Assembly (NCBI GenBank): GCA_002415465.1
Contig: DHYT01000183.1
Location: 448-12,012, forward strand
Length of the DNA stretch: 11,565 bases
Reading direction: 5' to 3'
Source of the DNA: Desulfobulbaceae bacterium UBA5123
GTDB lineage: Bacteria > Desulfobacterota > Desulfobulbia > Desulfobulbales > UBA5123
The position numbers and the translations under genes were made by a program. This document shows, piece by piece, positions 1 through 6,746 of the stretch (its first letter is position 1; the number at the start of each line of letters is the position of its first letter). Below the pieces are notes generated by a model. The model was not told where the DNA came from, did no database searches, and was given only the letters and a program-made list of their open reading frames with translations.

Positions 1-694
1 CGGTGACCACGTCGGTGAAGAGCGAGGCGGGCACCCGATGGCATTCATCGACGCAGAGCTGGCCGAAGAGCGGGATCAGCTCGTCCAGCCGCCGCCGGGC
101 CGAGTTGACGATGGCCACCGTTACCGGCCCCGGCTCGTTATGGCCGTCGCCGATCAGCCCGGCCTTGATCCCCAGAAAGGTCTCGATCCGCTCCGCCCAC
201 TGGTGGAGCAGTTCCTTGGTGTGGACCAGGACCAGGGTCGGTTGCCTGCGGGCGGCGATCACCGCCAGGGCGATGACGGTCTTGCCGGCGCCGGTGCCCG
301 CCTCCAGCACCCCGAAATCCCTGGCCAGCACGGCATCCACCGCCGCCTGCTGGTAGGGGCGCAACCCTCCCTGAAAATGCAGGTCCACTGACGGACGCTC
401 CACCCGCTGATCGATGATCTCCGGCATCGAGCCGTTGATCCGGCGGCTCAGCTGGATCGCCTGTTTGGCAAAACCGCGCGGGAACCGGAAGCCGCTCTTC
501 TGTTCCTTAAAAAAATAGAGAAAGGGCTTGATCCGCTTGCCGATCCAGCGCCCGTACTTCTTGGCGTCCTGATAGGCGGGGTTGGCGATGGTCAGCTCTT
601 TCTTGAGTTCGGCGATAAGGGTGGGGGAGCCGCCACGCAGGCAGGCGTCGGCGGCCACGGTGATGGAGGTCTTGGCGGGTGGTTGCTGCGTCAT
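1..694 (-). CDS. Superfamily 2 DEAD/DEAH-type helicase, 3' end cut by window edge
   Basis: 231 codons of an ATP-dependent superfamily 2 helicase are visible; the C-terminal half lies beyond the left edge. Residues 1-105 form a basic N-terminal region (NPAY, KKYGRWIGKRIKPFLYFF) like that of XPB/phage T5 D10-type helicases. A Q-motif-like LRPYQQAAV (111-119) follows, then Walker A AGTGAGKT (132-139), motif Ia VLVHTKELLHQW (155-166) and a DECH Walker B at 216-219, a variant of DEAH. The family unwinds or remodels branched or damaged nucleic acid using ATP; the exact substrate cannot be told from this half. It lies 17 nt after the YciI gene and is probably co-transcribed with it. The ATG at 694 has a poor ribosome site. 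A GTG at 712, overlapping the yciI TAG by one base and only 3 nt after an AGGA, is an alternative start. Confidence 0.85.
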   Translation of the reverse strand, partial: MTQQPPAKTSITVAADACLRGGSPTLIAELKKELTIANPAYQDAKKYGRWIGKRIKPFLYFFKEQKSGFRFPRGFAKQAIQLSRRINGSMPEIIDQRVERPSVDLHFQGGLRPYQQAAVDAVLARDFGVLEAGTGAGKTVIALAVIAARRQPTLVLVHTKELLHQWAERIETFLGIKAGLIGDGHNEPGPVTVAIVNSARRRLDELIPLFGQLCVDECHRVPASLFTDVVT

Positions 695-711
695 GAACGG
701 CCCGGTGGTCA

Positions 712-999
712 CTATTCCTGAAGTTTCTCAAACCCCTCGCCAACCATGCCGGCGGTGAACTGGATGATCTCGTAATCGGCAAGATCGTTCTGGGCGAAGG
801 GGTCTTGGCCCAGAATTTTCTCAAGCGCTTCCTTTGATTCGGCCCTGGCGAGGATGACCCCGCCGGTGCGCGGCACCTTGCGCCCGGAGGCGATGAAATG
901 GCCTTGGGCGTATTGCTGTTGCAAATAGGCGACATGCGCCTCGAGGTGGCGATCTATTTCGGCCAGGGGGCATTTATACGTCAACGAGACGATGAACAT
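712..999 (-). CDS. YciI-family (YCII-related domain) protein
   Basis: This is a 95-residue single-domain protein of the YCII/ferredoxin-like dimeric barrel family. The family hallmarks are present: an N-terminal beta strand (FIVSLTY), the conserved histidine in the first helix (H22 of EAHVAYL), the SGRK turn after the second strand (38-41), and the DPF motif (D66-F68). H22 and D66 are the pair proposed as active-site residues in the family. The true reaction is unknown for most members; muconolactone-isomerase-like or hydrolase activity has been suggested for some. The ATG at 999 is preceded by TTGGAGAACCCC, with GGAG about 7 nt upstream. The helicase gene starts 17 nt downstream, so the two probably share a transcript. 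It is probably cytoplasmic, with no signal peptide or membrane segment. Confidence 0.88.
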   Translation of the reverse strand: MFIVSLTYKCPLAEIDRHLEAHVAYLQQQYAQGHFIASGRKVPRTGGVILARAESKEALEKILGQDPFAQNDLADYEIIQFTAGMVGEGFEKLQE

Positions 1000-1035
1000 C
1001 GGGGTTCTCCAAGAGATTGTAAATCATCCTTTAAA

Positions 1036-1064
1036 GGGATAGAAGGTTCCGGGCCGTCAGTCAA
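1036..1064 (-). promoter_or_regulatory. Candidate sigma-70 promoter for yciI-helicase
   Basis: On the minus strand TTGACT (1064-1059) and TATCCC (1041-1036) are separated by 17 nt. The -35 matches 5 of 6 consensus bases but the -10 only 3 of 6, so this is a weak to moderate call. The -10 overlaps a 10-bp palindrome CCTTTAAAGG (1028-1037), a possible repressor site. The predicted start of transcription is about 30 nt before the yciI ATG. Confidence 0.35.
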
Positions 1065-1098
1065 GTTTTATGTAAGATTTTCAGGTGATTATTGACTG
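1058..1098. repeat. Inverted repeat CAGTCAA / TTGACTG flanking AT-rich spacer
   Basis: CAGTCAA at 1058-1064 is the exact reverse complement of TTGACTG at 1092-1098, with a 27-bp AT-rich spacer. The left arm contains the predicted yciI -35 hexamer on the minus strand. It could be an operator dyad or chance. The rest of the 203-bp gap between vapC and yciI (1000-1202) shows no gene and no good terminator. Confidence 0.4.
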
Positions 1099-1202
1099 CT
1101 TATTGGGGCGGGATGCGCCCGGAAGTTGCGCATGAAGCGATTGCGGGAGGGGCAGGATGCTTGGTGAGCAGGCCAGGTTTTCTGGCAGGGACACTCGCCC
1201 TG

Positions 1203-1580
1203 CTACGGTTTGAAAAGCTTAAGGGAAAGATCCTTGATGGCGCGGAAATGCTTGGCGTTGCTGGTCGCCAGGGGCAGGTTGTTCTCGGCGGCGGTGGCGG
1301 CGATGATGGCGTCGCCTGCCCGGAGACCTGAGGCGAGGGAGTATTCTTCAATGTAGATGGCGGCCCGGTGGCCGATGGCTCCAGTCAGCGGCAAGATGAT
1401 GAACCCGAAGGTCGAAAGAAAGTCCCTGGTGTGTTTGTGTTGCGTCTTGTTAGCGGCGCACTGTAGGAGTTCCAGATAGGTTTGCAGAGATATACAACGA
1501 TCCTCGCTCCGTTCGATGAGGCGGGCCGCCTTTTCGTTGCCCCGTTCCACCCAGATCAGGATATCGGTGTCAAACAGCAT
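1203..1580 (-). CDS. vapC: PIN-domain toxin, VapC-type ribonuclease
   Basis: A 125-residue PIN-domain protein, the usual VapC length. The acidic metal-binding residues are in place: D4 in LFDTDILIW, E37 in YLELL, and D90 in RAGDAIIAATA. The C-terminal LATSNAKHFRAIKDL is the standard VapC ending, with N108 at the fourth, often variable, position. The family cleaves specific RNAs (tRNA or rRNA) with Mg2+ when not bound by its antitoxin; the target here is unknown. Its ATG at 1580 lies inside the antitoxin gene, an 11-base overlap, with AGGGG about 9 nt upstream, so translation is probably coupled. The toxin-second order is typical of type II modules. Nothing suggests it is broken. Confidence 0.93.
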   Translation of the reverse strand: MLFDTDILIWVERGNEKAARLIERSEDRCISLQTYLELLQCAANKTQHKHTRDFLSTFGFIILPLTGAIGHRAAIYIEEYSLASGLRAGDAIIAATAAENNLPLATSNAKHFRAIKDLSLKLFKP

Positions 1581-1809
1581 CGTAGCGGCCCCTGCGAAGC
1601 TCGTCCATCACCTCGGTCACCGAACGCTGTTCGCCGCGCCGCATCCCGAAAAAAGGGTGCTCCGTGAGTTTCATCGCGGCCTTGTCCTTTTGGGGCACGA
1701 TCACCCCCTTTACCTTGCCATGATAGGTGACGGTCACCTCTTCGCAGCGCTCCAAGGCCTTGACGACATCTTTCATTTTATAACGCAGGTCAACGATGGA
1801 AGCTTCCAT
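1570..1809 (-). CDS. Type II antitoxin, Phd/YefM-like, partner of the PIN toxin
   Basis: A 79-residue protein with the Phd/YefM-type DNA-binding N-terminus (IVDLRYKMKDVVKALERCEEVTVTYHGKVKGVIVP, about 5-39, read in pieces) and a short charged C-terminal tail (SVTEVMDELRRGRYDAV) of the kind that wraps around and blocks the PIN active site. Antitoxins of this type bind their own promoter and repress it, more strongly in complex with toxin. The sequence here supports that: an 18-bp perfect palindrome covers the promoter start region. The ATG at 1809 has CGGAG 7 nt upstream. The 3' end overlaps the toxin gene by 11 bases. Pairing a Phd-like antitoxin with a PIN toxin is common in delta-proteobacteria-type genomes. 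The assignment to Phd rather than another small antitoxin fold is by sequence pattern only. Confidence 0.87.
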   Translation of the reverse strand: MEASIVDLRYKMKDVVKALERCEEVTVTYHGKVKGVIVPQKDKAAMKLTEHPFFGMRRGEQRSVTEVMDELRRGRYDAV

Positions 1810-1826
1810 GACGGTACTCCGTTTAA

Positions 1827-1844
1827 ATTATGTATATACATAAT
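1827..1844. promoter_or_regulatory. 18-bp perfect palindrome, probable antitoxin operator
   Basis: ATTATGTATATACATAAT at 1827-1844 equals its own reverse complement. It overlaps the -10 hexamer and the likely transcription start of the toxin-antitoxin promoter, so a bound antitoxin would block RNA polymerase. A further half-site, ATATACAT, recurs at 1843-1850, nine bases from the copy at 1834-1841. Confidence 0.8.
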
Positions 1845-1868
1845 ATACATTTTACAGGGGGATGTCAA
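1840..1868 (-). promoter_or_regulatory. Near-consensus sigma-70 promoter of the toxin-antitoxin operon
   Basis: On the minus strand the -35 is a perfect TTGACA (1868-1863) and the -10 is TATTAT (1845-1840, 5 of 6), with the ideal 17-nt spacer. Transcription should begin near 1833, inside the palindromic operator and about 24 nt before the antitoxin ATG. A strong promoter held down by an overlapping operator is the expected autoregulated arrangement. Confidence 0.85.
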
Positions 1869-1884
1869 TTTTCTGCAAAGGGGA

Positions 1885-1907
1885 TGTATGCTTAATCTAG
1901 GCATACA
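1885..1907. repeat. Dyad TGTATGC-N9-GCATACA upstream of the toxin-antitoxin promoter
   Basis: Seven-base perfect arms at 1885-1891 and 1901-1907 are separated by nine bases. The arms resemble the TGTATA/TATACA half-sites of the main palindrome. It sits about 17-40 bp upstream of the -35 hexamer. No T-run follows on either strand, so a terminator is unlikely; a second binding site for the antitoxin complex is the better guess. Confidence 0.5.
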
Positions 1908-1923
1908 CGATCGAACTGACAAA

Positions 1924-1935
1924 GCTATACATAGC
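1924..1935. repeat. Short dyad GCTAT-AC-ATAGC just after the histidine kinase stop
   Basis: A 12-bp near-palindrome 13 bases past the histidine kinase stop codon. It contains TATACATA, the same half-site as the toxin-antitoxin operator. It could instead be a small hairpin, but a two-base loop and no T-run argue against a terminator. Confidence 0.4.
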
Positions 1936-1948
1936 AACGGTCGGATGT

Positions 1949-3928
1949 CTAAGATGAAATTTTATGCCGCAACCAACGCTGCAGGGTTTCTTGCAGCACC
2001 GGCAGCTTGACCGGCTTGGCGATGTAGTCGTCCATGCCCGCCTCCAGGCATCGCTCCCGATCCCCCTTCATGGCATTGGCGGTCATGGCGACGATGGGCG
2101 TCCGCGGTTTCCCCTCTTCGTGTTCCTTCTTCCGGCGGAGACGGGTGGCGTCGAACCCGTCCATGCCCGGCATCTGGCAATCCATCAATACCAAATCAAA
2201 ATGGTGGAGATCAAGAAGGGCCAGGGCCTCTTCACCGTTGTTCGCGCAACGATACTCCAAACCGAGGCGATCGAGCATGCGGCGCGCCACCATCTGATTC
2301 ACCGGGTTGTCCTCCACCAGCAGGATCTGCCCGTGAAGAATGGCCGGCAGCGGTTGCACCGCCGTCCCGTGCCCGGTCCGGCCGCCGGCCCCCTTGCCAT
2401 CGACAACCGTGGCAAAGGGGATATCGCACCAGAATGAGGAGCCCTGCCCGAAGGTGCTCGCGACCCCGATCTCGCCGCCCATCAGCTCACAGAGTTGCAT
2501 GACGATGGTGAGCCCCAGGCCGGTGCCGCCGTATTTCCTGGTGGTGCTGCCGTCCGCCTGGGTGAAGCTCTCGAAGAGACGGTCAAGGTGCCGCGGTTCG
2601 ATGCCGATGCCGGTATCACGGACCTCCAGCCGGATGACACTGGTGTCGTCCGCGGTTTTCAAAACCTGGAGACGGATGGCGATGGTCCCGGCCGGGGTGA
2701 ATTTGATGGCGTTGCTGAGCAGGTTGGCGATAATCTGTCGGACCCGGCCGGGATCGCCGAGAAGGGTTGCCGGCACCCGGTCGTCAATTTCGGTGGTGAT
2801 GGTCAATTGCTTCTTCTCGCTCTGCTCGGCGAAGAGGGCGGTCAGGGCGGCGACGGTTTCCCGGAGATCAAAGGGAATCTGCTCCAACTCCAGCTTGCCG
2901 GCCTCGATCTTGGAGAAATCGAGAATATCGTTGAGAATGGCCAGCAGCCCTTGCGCCGAGGCATGGCTTACCGCGACATATTCCTTTTGGGTCGGATCAA
3001 GATGGGTATGGAGAAGGAGTTGCAGGGTGCCAAGAATGCCGTTCATGGGGGTCCGGATCTCGTGGCTCATATTGGCGAGGAACTCGCTTTTGGCCAGACT
3101 GGCCGCTTCCACCCGATCCTTGGCCCGGAGCAGTTTCTCCTCCGCGGCCTGCCGCTGCCCGATTTCAGCAACCAAATCCCGGTTCAGCGATTCGTTGAAA
3201 AAACGCGTTTCGAGGGCCGAGACCAGGGCCTGATGCATCTTCCCGGCCGACATGAGCAGCATGAAGATATAGAGCAGCAGCGCCAGGGTGAGGACGGCGT
3301 AGACCTCCCCCCCCTCAAGAAAGATCTGTGTCGTCAAGGGCAGCAATGCCGCCAGGATATAGCCGCGAAAAAGCTTGATGTCGGCGGCGAGGATCGGCAC
3401 CGCCCCGGCGGTCAAACCGGCGACCAGGAAGGTCAGGGCCAGCTGATGGAGAGGCGATCCCTCGGGGAAAAGCAGCAGTCCGCCGCAACCCCAGCCGGCC
3501 CCGAAGAGACCCACGGTAACGGTATAGGGCCGGTATAAACGGGACACCGCAGCCTCCACCGAGGAGAGTCTTGCACGGCGGTAGCGGATAAAGAAAACAA
3601 GACGCAGCACCAGCAGCACGGACATGACGGCGAGCCAACCGGCCAGAACACCGGCGGGTGCTTGATGGCGAAGCACAAAGGCCAGGGCCAGGGCCAGGGC
3701 ATAGCCGGTCAGGGAGGCGCCGCCGGCGCCATCAAGAATCATCACCGCCAGCTCCTGGCTGACGAGCGGGCGGGGGACGGAGCCTTTCGGTTCCGTGGCA
3801 TGGGGGGTAGGTGTTGAAAGAGCCATCGGGCCTGTCGTCTGGGTGCCTGTGCGCATATATGAGCAGATGTTGTTAGCGATCAACCTAAAACGACGGGCCT
3901 TGGGCGTCAAGTTGTTTTGGCGGCTCAC
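1949..3928 (-). CDS. Membrane-bound hybrid sensor histidine kinase with C-terminal receiver
   Basis: A 659-residue hybrid kinase. About six hydrophobic segments span residues 70-228 (roughly 70-87, 94-114, 135-154, 162-182, 189-204, 209-228), with no large extracytoplasmic loop, so sensing is probably within or near the membrane. A short coiled coil (about 238-280) leads to HisKA with phospho-acceptor H289 in NMSHEIRTP. The HATPase domain shows N402/N406 (NLLSNAIKF), DTGIGI (438-443) and GTGLGL (468-473). A receiver domain (about 534-655) carries acidic E539/D540, phospho-acceptor D583, T616 and K638. Histidine phosphate should pass to D583 and onward to an Hpt protein, none of which is in this window. 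The GTG start at 3928 overlaps the hrpB stop (GTGA), implying coupling; ATGs at codons 25 and 35 are alternatives with poorer context. No partner regulator is adjacent. Confidence 0.95.
   Translation of the reverse strand: MSRQNNLTPKARRFRLIANNICSYMRTGTQTTGPMALSTPTPHATEPKGSVPRPLVSQELAVMILDGAGGASLTGYALALALAFVLRHQAPAGVLAGWLAVMSVLLVLRLVFFIRYRRARLSSVEAAVSRLYRPYTVTVGLFGAGWGCGGLLLFPEGSPLHQLALTFLVAGLTAGAVPILAADIKLFRGYILAALLPLTTQIFLEGGEVYAVLTLALLLYIFMLLMSAGKMHQALVSALETRFFNESLNRDLVAEIGQRQAAEEKLLRAKDRVEAASLAKSEFLANMSHEIRTPMNGILGTLQLLLHTHLDPTQKEYVAVSHASAQGLLAILNDILDFSKIEAGKLELEQIPFDLRETVAALTALFAEQSEKKQLTITTEIDDRVPATLLGDPGRVRQIIANLLSNAIKFTPAGTIAIRLQVLKTADDTSVIRLEVRDTGIGIEPRHLDRLFESFTQADGSTTRKYGGTGLGLTIVMQLCELMGGEIGVASTFGQGSSFWCDIPFATVVDGKGAGGRTGHGTAVQPLPAILHGQILLVEDNPVNQMVARRMLDRLGLEYRCANNGEEALALLDLHHFDLVLMDCQMPGMDGFDATRLRRKKEHEEGKPRTPIVAMTANAMKGDRERCLEAGMDDYIAKPVKLPVLQETLQRWLRHKISS
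3681..3700. repeat. Tandem hexamer GCCAGG, about 3.3 copies
   Basis: Three full copies and a partial fourth copy of GCCAGG lie inside the histidine kinase gene and encode the alternating Ala-Leu of the first membrane segment (ALALALAF). Gain or loss of one unit would keep the frame and change the helix by two residues. Confidence 0.7.
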
Positions 3929-6435
3929 CGGCGCCTGGATTTGACGCGGGCGGTGGCGGTGGCCGCCCAGGGATCGTCGGGCCAGTGGTGCTTGGGGTAA
4001 CGGCCCGCCAATTCCTTCTTGACCTCGGGGTAGGTGCGGTCCCAGAAGCCGCGCAGATCACGGGTCACCTGCATGGGCCGCCGGGCCGGCGAAAGGAGAT
4101 GGAGCAGCACCTCTATTTGCCCCCGGCAGACGGTGGGGGTGTCGGCCAGGCCGAACAACTCCTGGAGCCGCACCGCCAGCACCGGCGGCTCACCGGGGCT
4201 ATACTGCAGCCGCACCCGCGAGCCGCTGGGCACCACAAGGTGAGTGGGGGCGTCGGCGTCCAGTTGTTGCCGCCGGGCCCAGTCGAGCAGGCCGCTGAGG
4301 ATCTCGGCCAGGTTGAGCTGCTGCAACTGCTCGCGGCGGCTGATCCGGTCGAGCCAGGGGGCAAGCCAATCGCCGATGGTGGCGAGCAGTGCCTCGTCGC
4401 TGACATCAGGCCAGTTGTCGCCGGGGCGCCAGGCGCGGAGGGAAAGGATGCGCGCCTGCAATTCGCGGGCGGCGCCGTTCCAGGGCAGGCAATTGATCCC
4501 CATCCGACGGATGCCCTCTTCCATGGCGATCCGGATCTCGGCCGGGTCCGGGTTGATCAGGGGGGATTCGACAAGGAGCAGGCCGCCCAAGGTGCGGCGG
4601 TTACTGGCGATGACCGCCTCTTTCTTATCGTCCCAACACGTTTCCTGCCGCTGGCGGATGCGCTGTGGATGGAACTCCTCAATCTCCGGCAACGTGATCG
4701 GCGCGGCGAGATATATCTTCCCCTCGCTTATCCCGGCATCCAGATGCGCGGCCACCAGCCAGGGGTTGCGGCCCAGGGGATCGTGATCGCGCAGCCTGGC
4801 GGCGCGGCCGTTTGCCAGGAGATAGGCGGGGTTGTTGGCCGACCGCTGGCGGCCGATTCGATCCGGATATGCCAGTGAAAGAAGCGCGCCAGGCGAGCAG
4901 CCCTTGCCCACCCCGCTGGCGGATGACGGCAGCAGCCGCAACCATTGCCCGGCCGCCTGCAGTATCCGGCGGCAGGTATCCGGGTCGCCGCCCATGGCGC
5001 GGGTGGCCGCCGGCCCGTCCGCCTCGAAGATGCGGAGGAGGTGCAAACGCTCGTCGATATCGGCGGACGGGCTGTTTTTCAAAGGATCGCGTTCGGAGAG
5101 CAGCGCCGCCAGCCGACAGGCGATGTCGGCCTCGCCGCGGTGGCCGGCCGCCACCAGCATGTGCGCCAGCCGGGGGTGGAGGGGCAGCCTGGCCATCTCC
5201 TTGCCGGCAACGGTGATATTGCCCCGCTGGTCCAGCGCCGCCAACTCGGCGAGGATTCCCCTGGCCTGCGCGAGCGCGCCGGCCGGCGGCGGGTCCGGCC
5301 AGCGTAACGAGGCCGCGTCGCTCACCCCCCACTGGGCCAGCTGCAGGGCGAGCGGGGTAAGGTCGGTTTCAAGTATCTCCGGGGCCAGATGCGGGACCAG
5401 ACCCTGCTGGGTGTGCAGGCTCCAGAGCCGGTAGCAGACGCCGGGGCCGGTGCGGCCCGCCCTCCCCGCCCGTTGATCGGCCGAGGCCTTGGAGGACCGC
5501 ACCGTCTGCAGACGGCTCAGGCCCGAGTTGGCGTCGAACTGCGGCCGCCGCGCCCAGCCGGTGTCGATGACGGTGTGGATGCCGTCGATGGTGAGACTGG
5601 TTTCGGCGATGGAGGTGGCGAGAATCACCCGCCTGCGGCCCGCCGGATCGGGGAGGATCGCCGCGTTTTGCGCCTTGAGGGGCAGATCGCCATAGAGGGG
5701 ATGAATCTGCAGGGCATGCTCCTTGGCGATGGCCGCCAGGGCGCTTGCAACCCTGCGGATCTCGCCGCCGCCCGGCAGAAAGACCAGGATGTCGCCGGTC
5801 GCCTCGGCGACGGCGCTCCTGATGCCGGTGACCGCCAGATCGACGATGCTCTCCTGGCGATCGCGGTCGAGGTAGCGGACCTCAACCGGAAAGGATTGAC
5901 CGTGGCCGCTGATCCGCTTCGCCTCCGGCATCAGGATGGCAAGTCGTTCCACGTCAAGGGTCGCCGACATGACCAGGATCCGAAGGTCGTCGCGCAACCC
6001 TCCCTGCACGTCGAGGCAGAGGGCCAGACCCAGATCGGCGTGCAGGCTGCGCTCGTGAAACTCGTCAAAGATCACCAGCCCCACCCCGGCAAGCTCCGGG
6101 TCCCCTTGCAGCCGCCGGGTCAGAATCCCCTCGGTGACCACCTCGATACGGGTATTTTTGGATACCAGATTCTCGAAACGAACCCGGTACCCAACCGTTT
6201 CGCCGACCTTTTCAGCGCGCAGCGCCGCCATCCGGGCCGCTGCGGCGCGCGCGGCCAGCCGCCGCGGCTCCAGGATCAGGATGGACTTGCCGCCCAGCCA
6301 GGGGGCATCGAGGAGGGCGGGCGGGACGCCGGTGGTTTTGCCGGAACCGGGCGGGGCCGACAGGATCACGCAGTTCTGTTCGGCCAGGGCGGCGGTGAGT
6401 TCCGGCAGCACCCCGGCGATGGGCAGGTCGCTCAT
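3925..6435 (-). CDS. hrpB: ATP-dependent helicase HrpB, DEAH-box superfamily 2
   Basis: An 836-residue protein, close to the usual HrpB length of a little over 800. The first RecA domain has Walker A APPGSGKTT (27-35), the DEFH box typical of this family (124-127) and SAT (157-159). The second has TSIAETSLTIDG (274-285) and motif VI QRAGRAGRTG (321-330). A ratchet/HA2-type region follows, and the C-terminus ends in the HrpB-specific domain with RYPKHHWPDDPW. HrpB belongs to the DEAH/RHA group of RNA helicases; its cellular role in bacteria is poorly defined and it is usually dispensable. The ATG at 6435 overlaps the slyX stop as ATGA, and its own TGA overlaps the next gene as GTGA, so it is the middle member of a coupled trio. 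No frameshift or missing motif is seen. Confidence 0.97.
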   Translation of the reverse strand: MSDLPIAGVLPELTAALAEQNCVILSAPPGSGKTTGVPPALLDAPWLGGKSILILEPRRLAARAAAARMAALRAEKVGETVGYRVRFENLVSKNTRIEVVTEGILTRRLQGDPELAGVGLVIFDEFHERSLHADLGLALCLDVQGGLRDDLRILVMSATLDVERLAILMPEAKRISGHGQSFPVEVRYLDRDRQESIVDLAVTGIRSAVAEATGDILVFLPGGGEIRRVASALAAIAKEHALQIHPLYGDLPLKAQNAAILPDPAGRRRVILATSIAETSLTIDGIHTVIDTGWARRPQFDANSGLSRLQTVRSSKASADQRAGRAGRTGPGVCYRLWSLHTQQGLVPHLAPEILETDLTPLALQLAQWGVSDAASLRWPDPPPAGALAQARGILAELAALDQRGNITVAGKEMARLPLHPRLAHMLVAAGHRGEADIACRLAALLSERDPLKNSPSADIDERLHLLRIFEADGPAATRAMGGDPDTCRRILQAAGQWLRLLPSSASGVGKGCSPGALLSLAYPDRIGRQRSANNPAYLLANGRAARLRDHDPLGRNPWLVAAHLDAGISEGKIYLAAPITLPEIEEFHPQRIRQRQETCWDDKKEAVIASNRRTLGGLLLVESPLINPDPAEIRIAMEEGIRRMGINCLPWNGAARELQARILSLRAWRPGDNWPDVSDEALLATIGDWLAPWLDRISRREQLQQLNLAEILSGLLDWARRQQLDADAPTHLVVPSGSRVRLQYSPGEPPVLAVRLQELFGLADTPTVCRGQIEVLLHLLSPARRPMQVTRDLRGFWDRTYPEVKKELAGRYPKHHWPDDPWAATATARVKSRRR

Positions 6436-6626
6436 GGGGCCGGGGCGAGATCGGTTTCCCCGCCGTTGGGTTGCCGCAGCACGGCGAACTGCTTTTTGAG
6501 AAAGGCCACCTCCGCGGCCAGCCCATCGAGCTGTTGCTGCTGGTCGTAGACAACCTGATGCAACTCCTCGATGGTCTGATCCTGAAACATGACCTTTGTT
6601 TCAAGCTCGATCAACCGCTCATCCAT
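6432..6626 (-). CDS. slyX: SlyX family protein
   Basis: A 64-residue protein beginning MDERLIELETKVMFQDQTIE, the characteristic SlyX opening, followed by a heptad-like coiled coil (ELHQVV, QQQQLDGLAAEVAFLKKQF) and a proline-rich tail. The family is small, widespread in Proteobacteria and of unknown biochemical function. The open frame extends upstream to 6683, but I chose the ATG at 6626. The best ribosome site, AGGA at 6636-6633, sits six bases before it, and the longer version would start inside the preceding terminator's T-rich tail. An ATG at 6632 abuts the AGGA and is less likely. The stop overlaps the hrpB start (ATGA). SlyX next to HrpB is not the enterobacterial arrangement, where slyX neighbours fkpA. 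Confidence 0.88.
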   Translation of the reverse strand: MDERLIELETKVMFQDQTIEELHQVVYDQQQQLDGLAAEVAFLKKQFAVLRQPNGGETDLAPAP

Positions 6627-6632
6627 GGCCAT

Positions 6633-6636
6633 TCCT
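6633..6636 (-). promoter_or_regulatory. Ribosome binding site deciding the slyX start
   Basis: AGGA on the minus strand, six bases before the ATG at 6626. It favours the 64-residue SlyX over the longer reading that begins at 6683. Confidence 0.6.
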
Positions 6637-6681
6637 GTTTGGGTTTTTATGGGTAGAGACAGACTCCCGTCCCCAGCCCTC

Positions 6682-6721
6682 AAAGAAAAAGGGCGCAGGT
6701 TCCAGAGAACCGACGCCCTTT
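6682..6721 (-). terminator. Intrinsic terminator after the aldolase operon
   Basis: The arms AAAGGGCG (6688-6695) and CGCCCTTT (6714-6721) pair perfectly, and inside them GGTTC (6698-6702) pairs with GAACC (6707-6711) around a four-base loop, with a 2x2 internal loop between. On the minus strand the stem runs directly into TTTTTCTTTG. It lies 26 bases after the stop of the HMGL-like aldolase gene and separates that operon from slyX-hrpB. The plus strand lacks a T-run, so it acts one way. No convincing promoter for slyX was found between it and the slyX start. Confidence 0.9.
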
Positions 6722-6746
6722 ACAAAACCGCGACCGCGGGATCGGC

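Noticed and set aside
507..935. Minus-strand 142-codon frame across yciI and the helicase start
   Set aside because: Out of frame with both the YciI protein and the helicase, which explain the region with family motifs.
1092..1202. Terminator after vapC
   Set aside because: Only five-base stems (GCCAG/CTGGC at 1172-1186 and GGGCG/CGCCC near 1096-1115) without a following T-run were found.
1885..1948. Terminator for the histidine kinase operon
   Set aside because: The two dyads present lack a T-run on the minus strand, one has a two-base loop, and both share the half-site of the toxin-antitoxin operator.
2495..3538. Plus-strand open frame of 347 codons opposite the histidine kinase
   Set aside because: Runs across HisKA and HATPase coding sequence on the other strand and shows no domain of its own.
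5389..6549. Plus-strand open frame of 386 codons opposite hrpB
   Set aside because: Antisense to conserved helicase motifs; low-complexity composition and no ribosome site or family match.
6432..6683. Longer SlyX starting at 6683
   Set aside because: The first 19 residues are unlike the family, the start has no ribosome site and lies in the T-rich tail of the preceding terminator; the ATG at 6626 has AGGA at good spacing.
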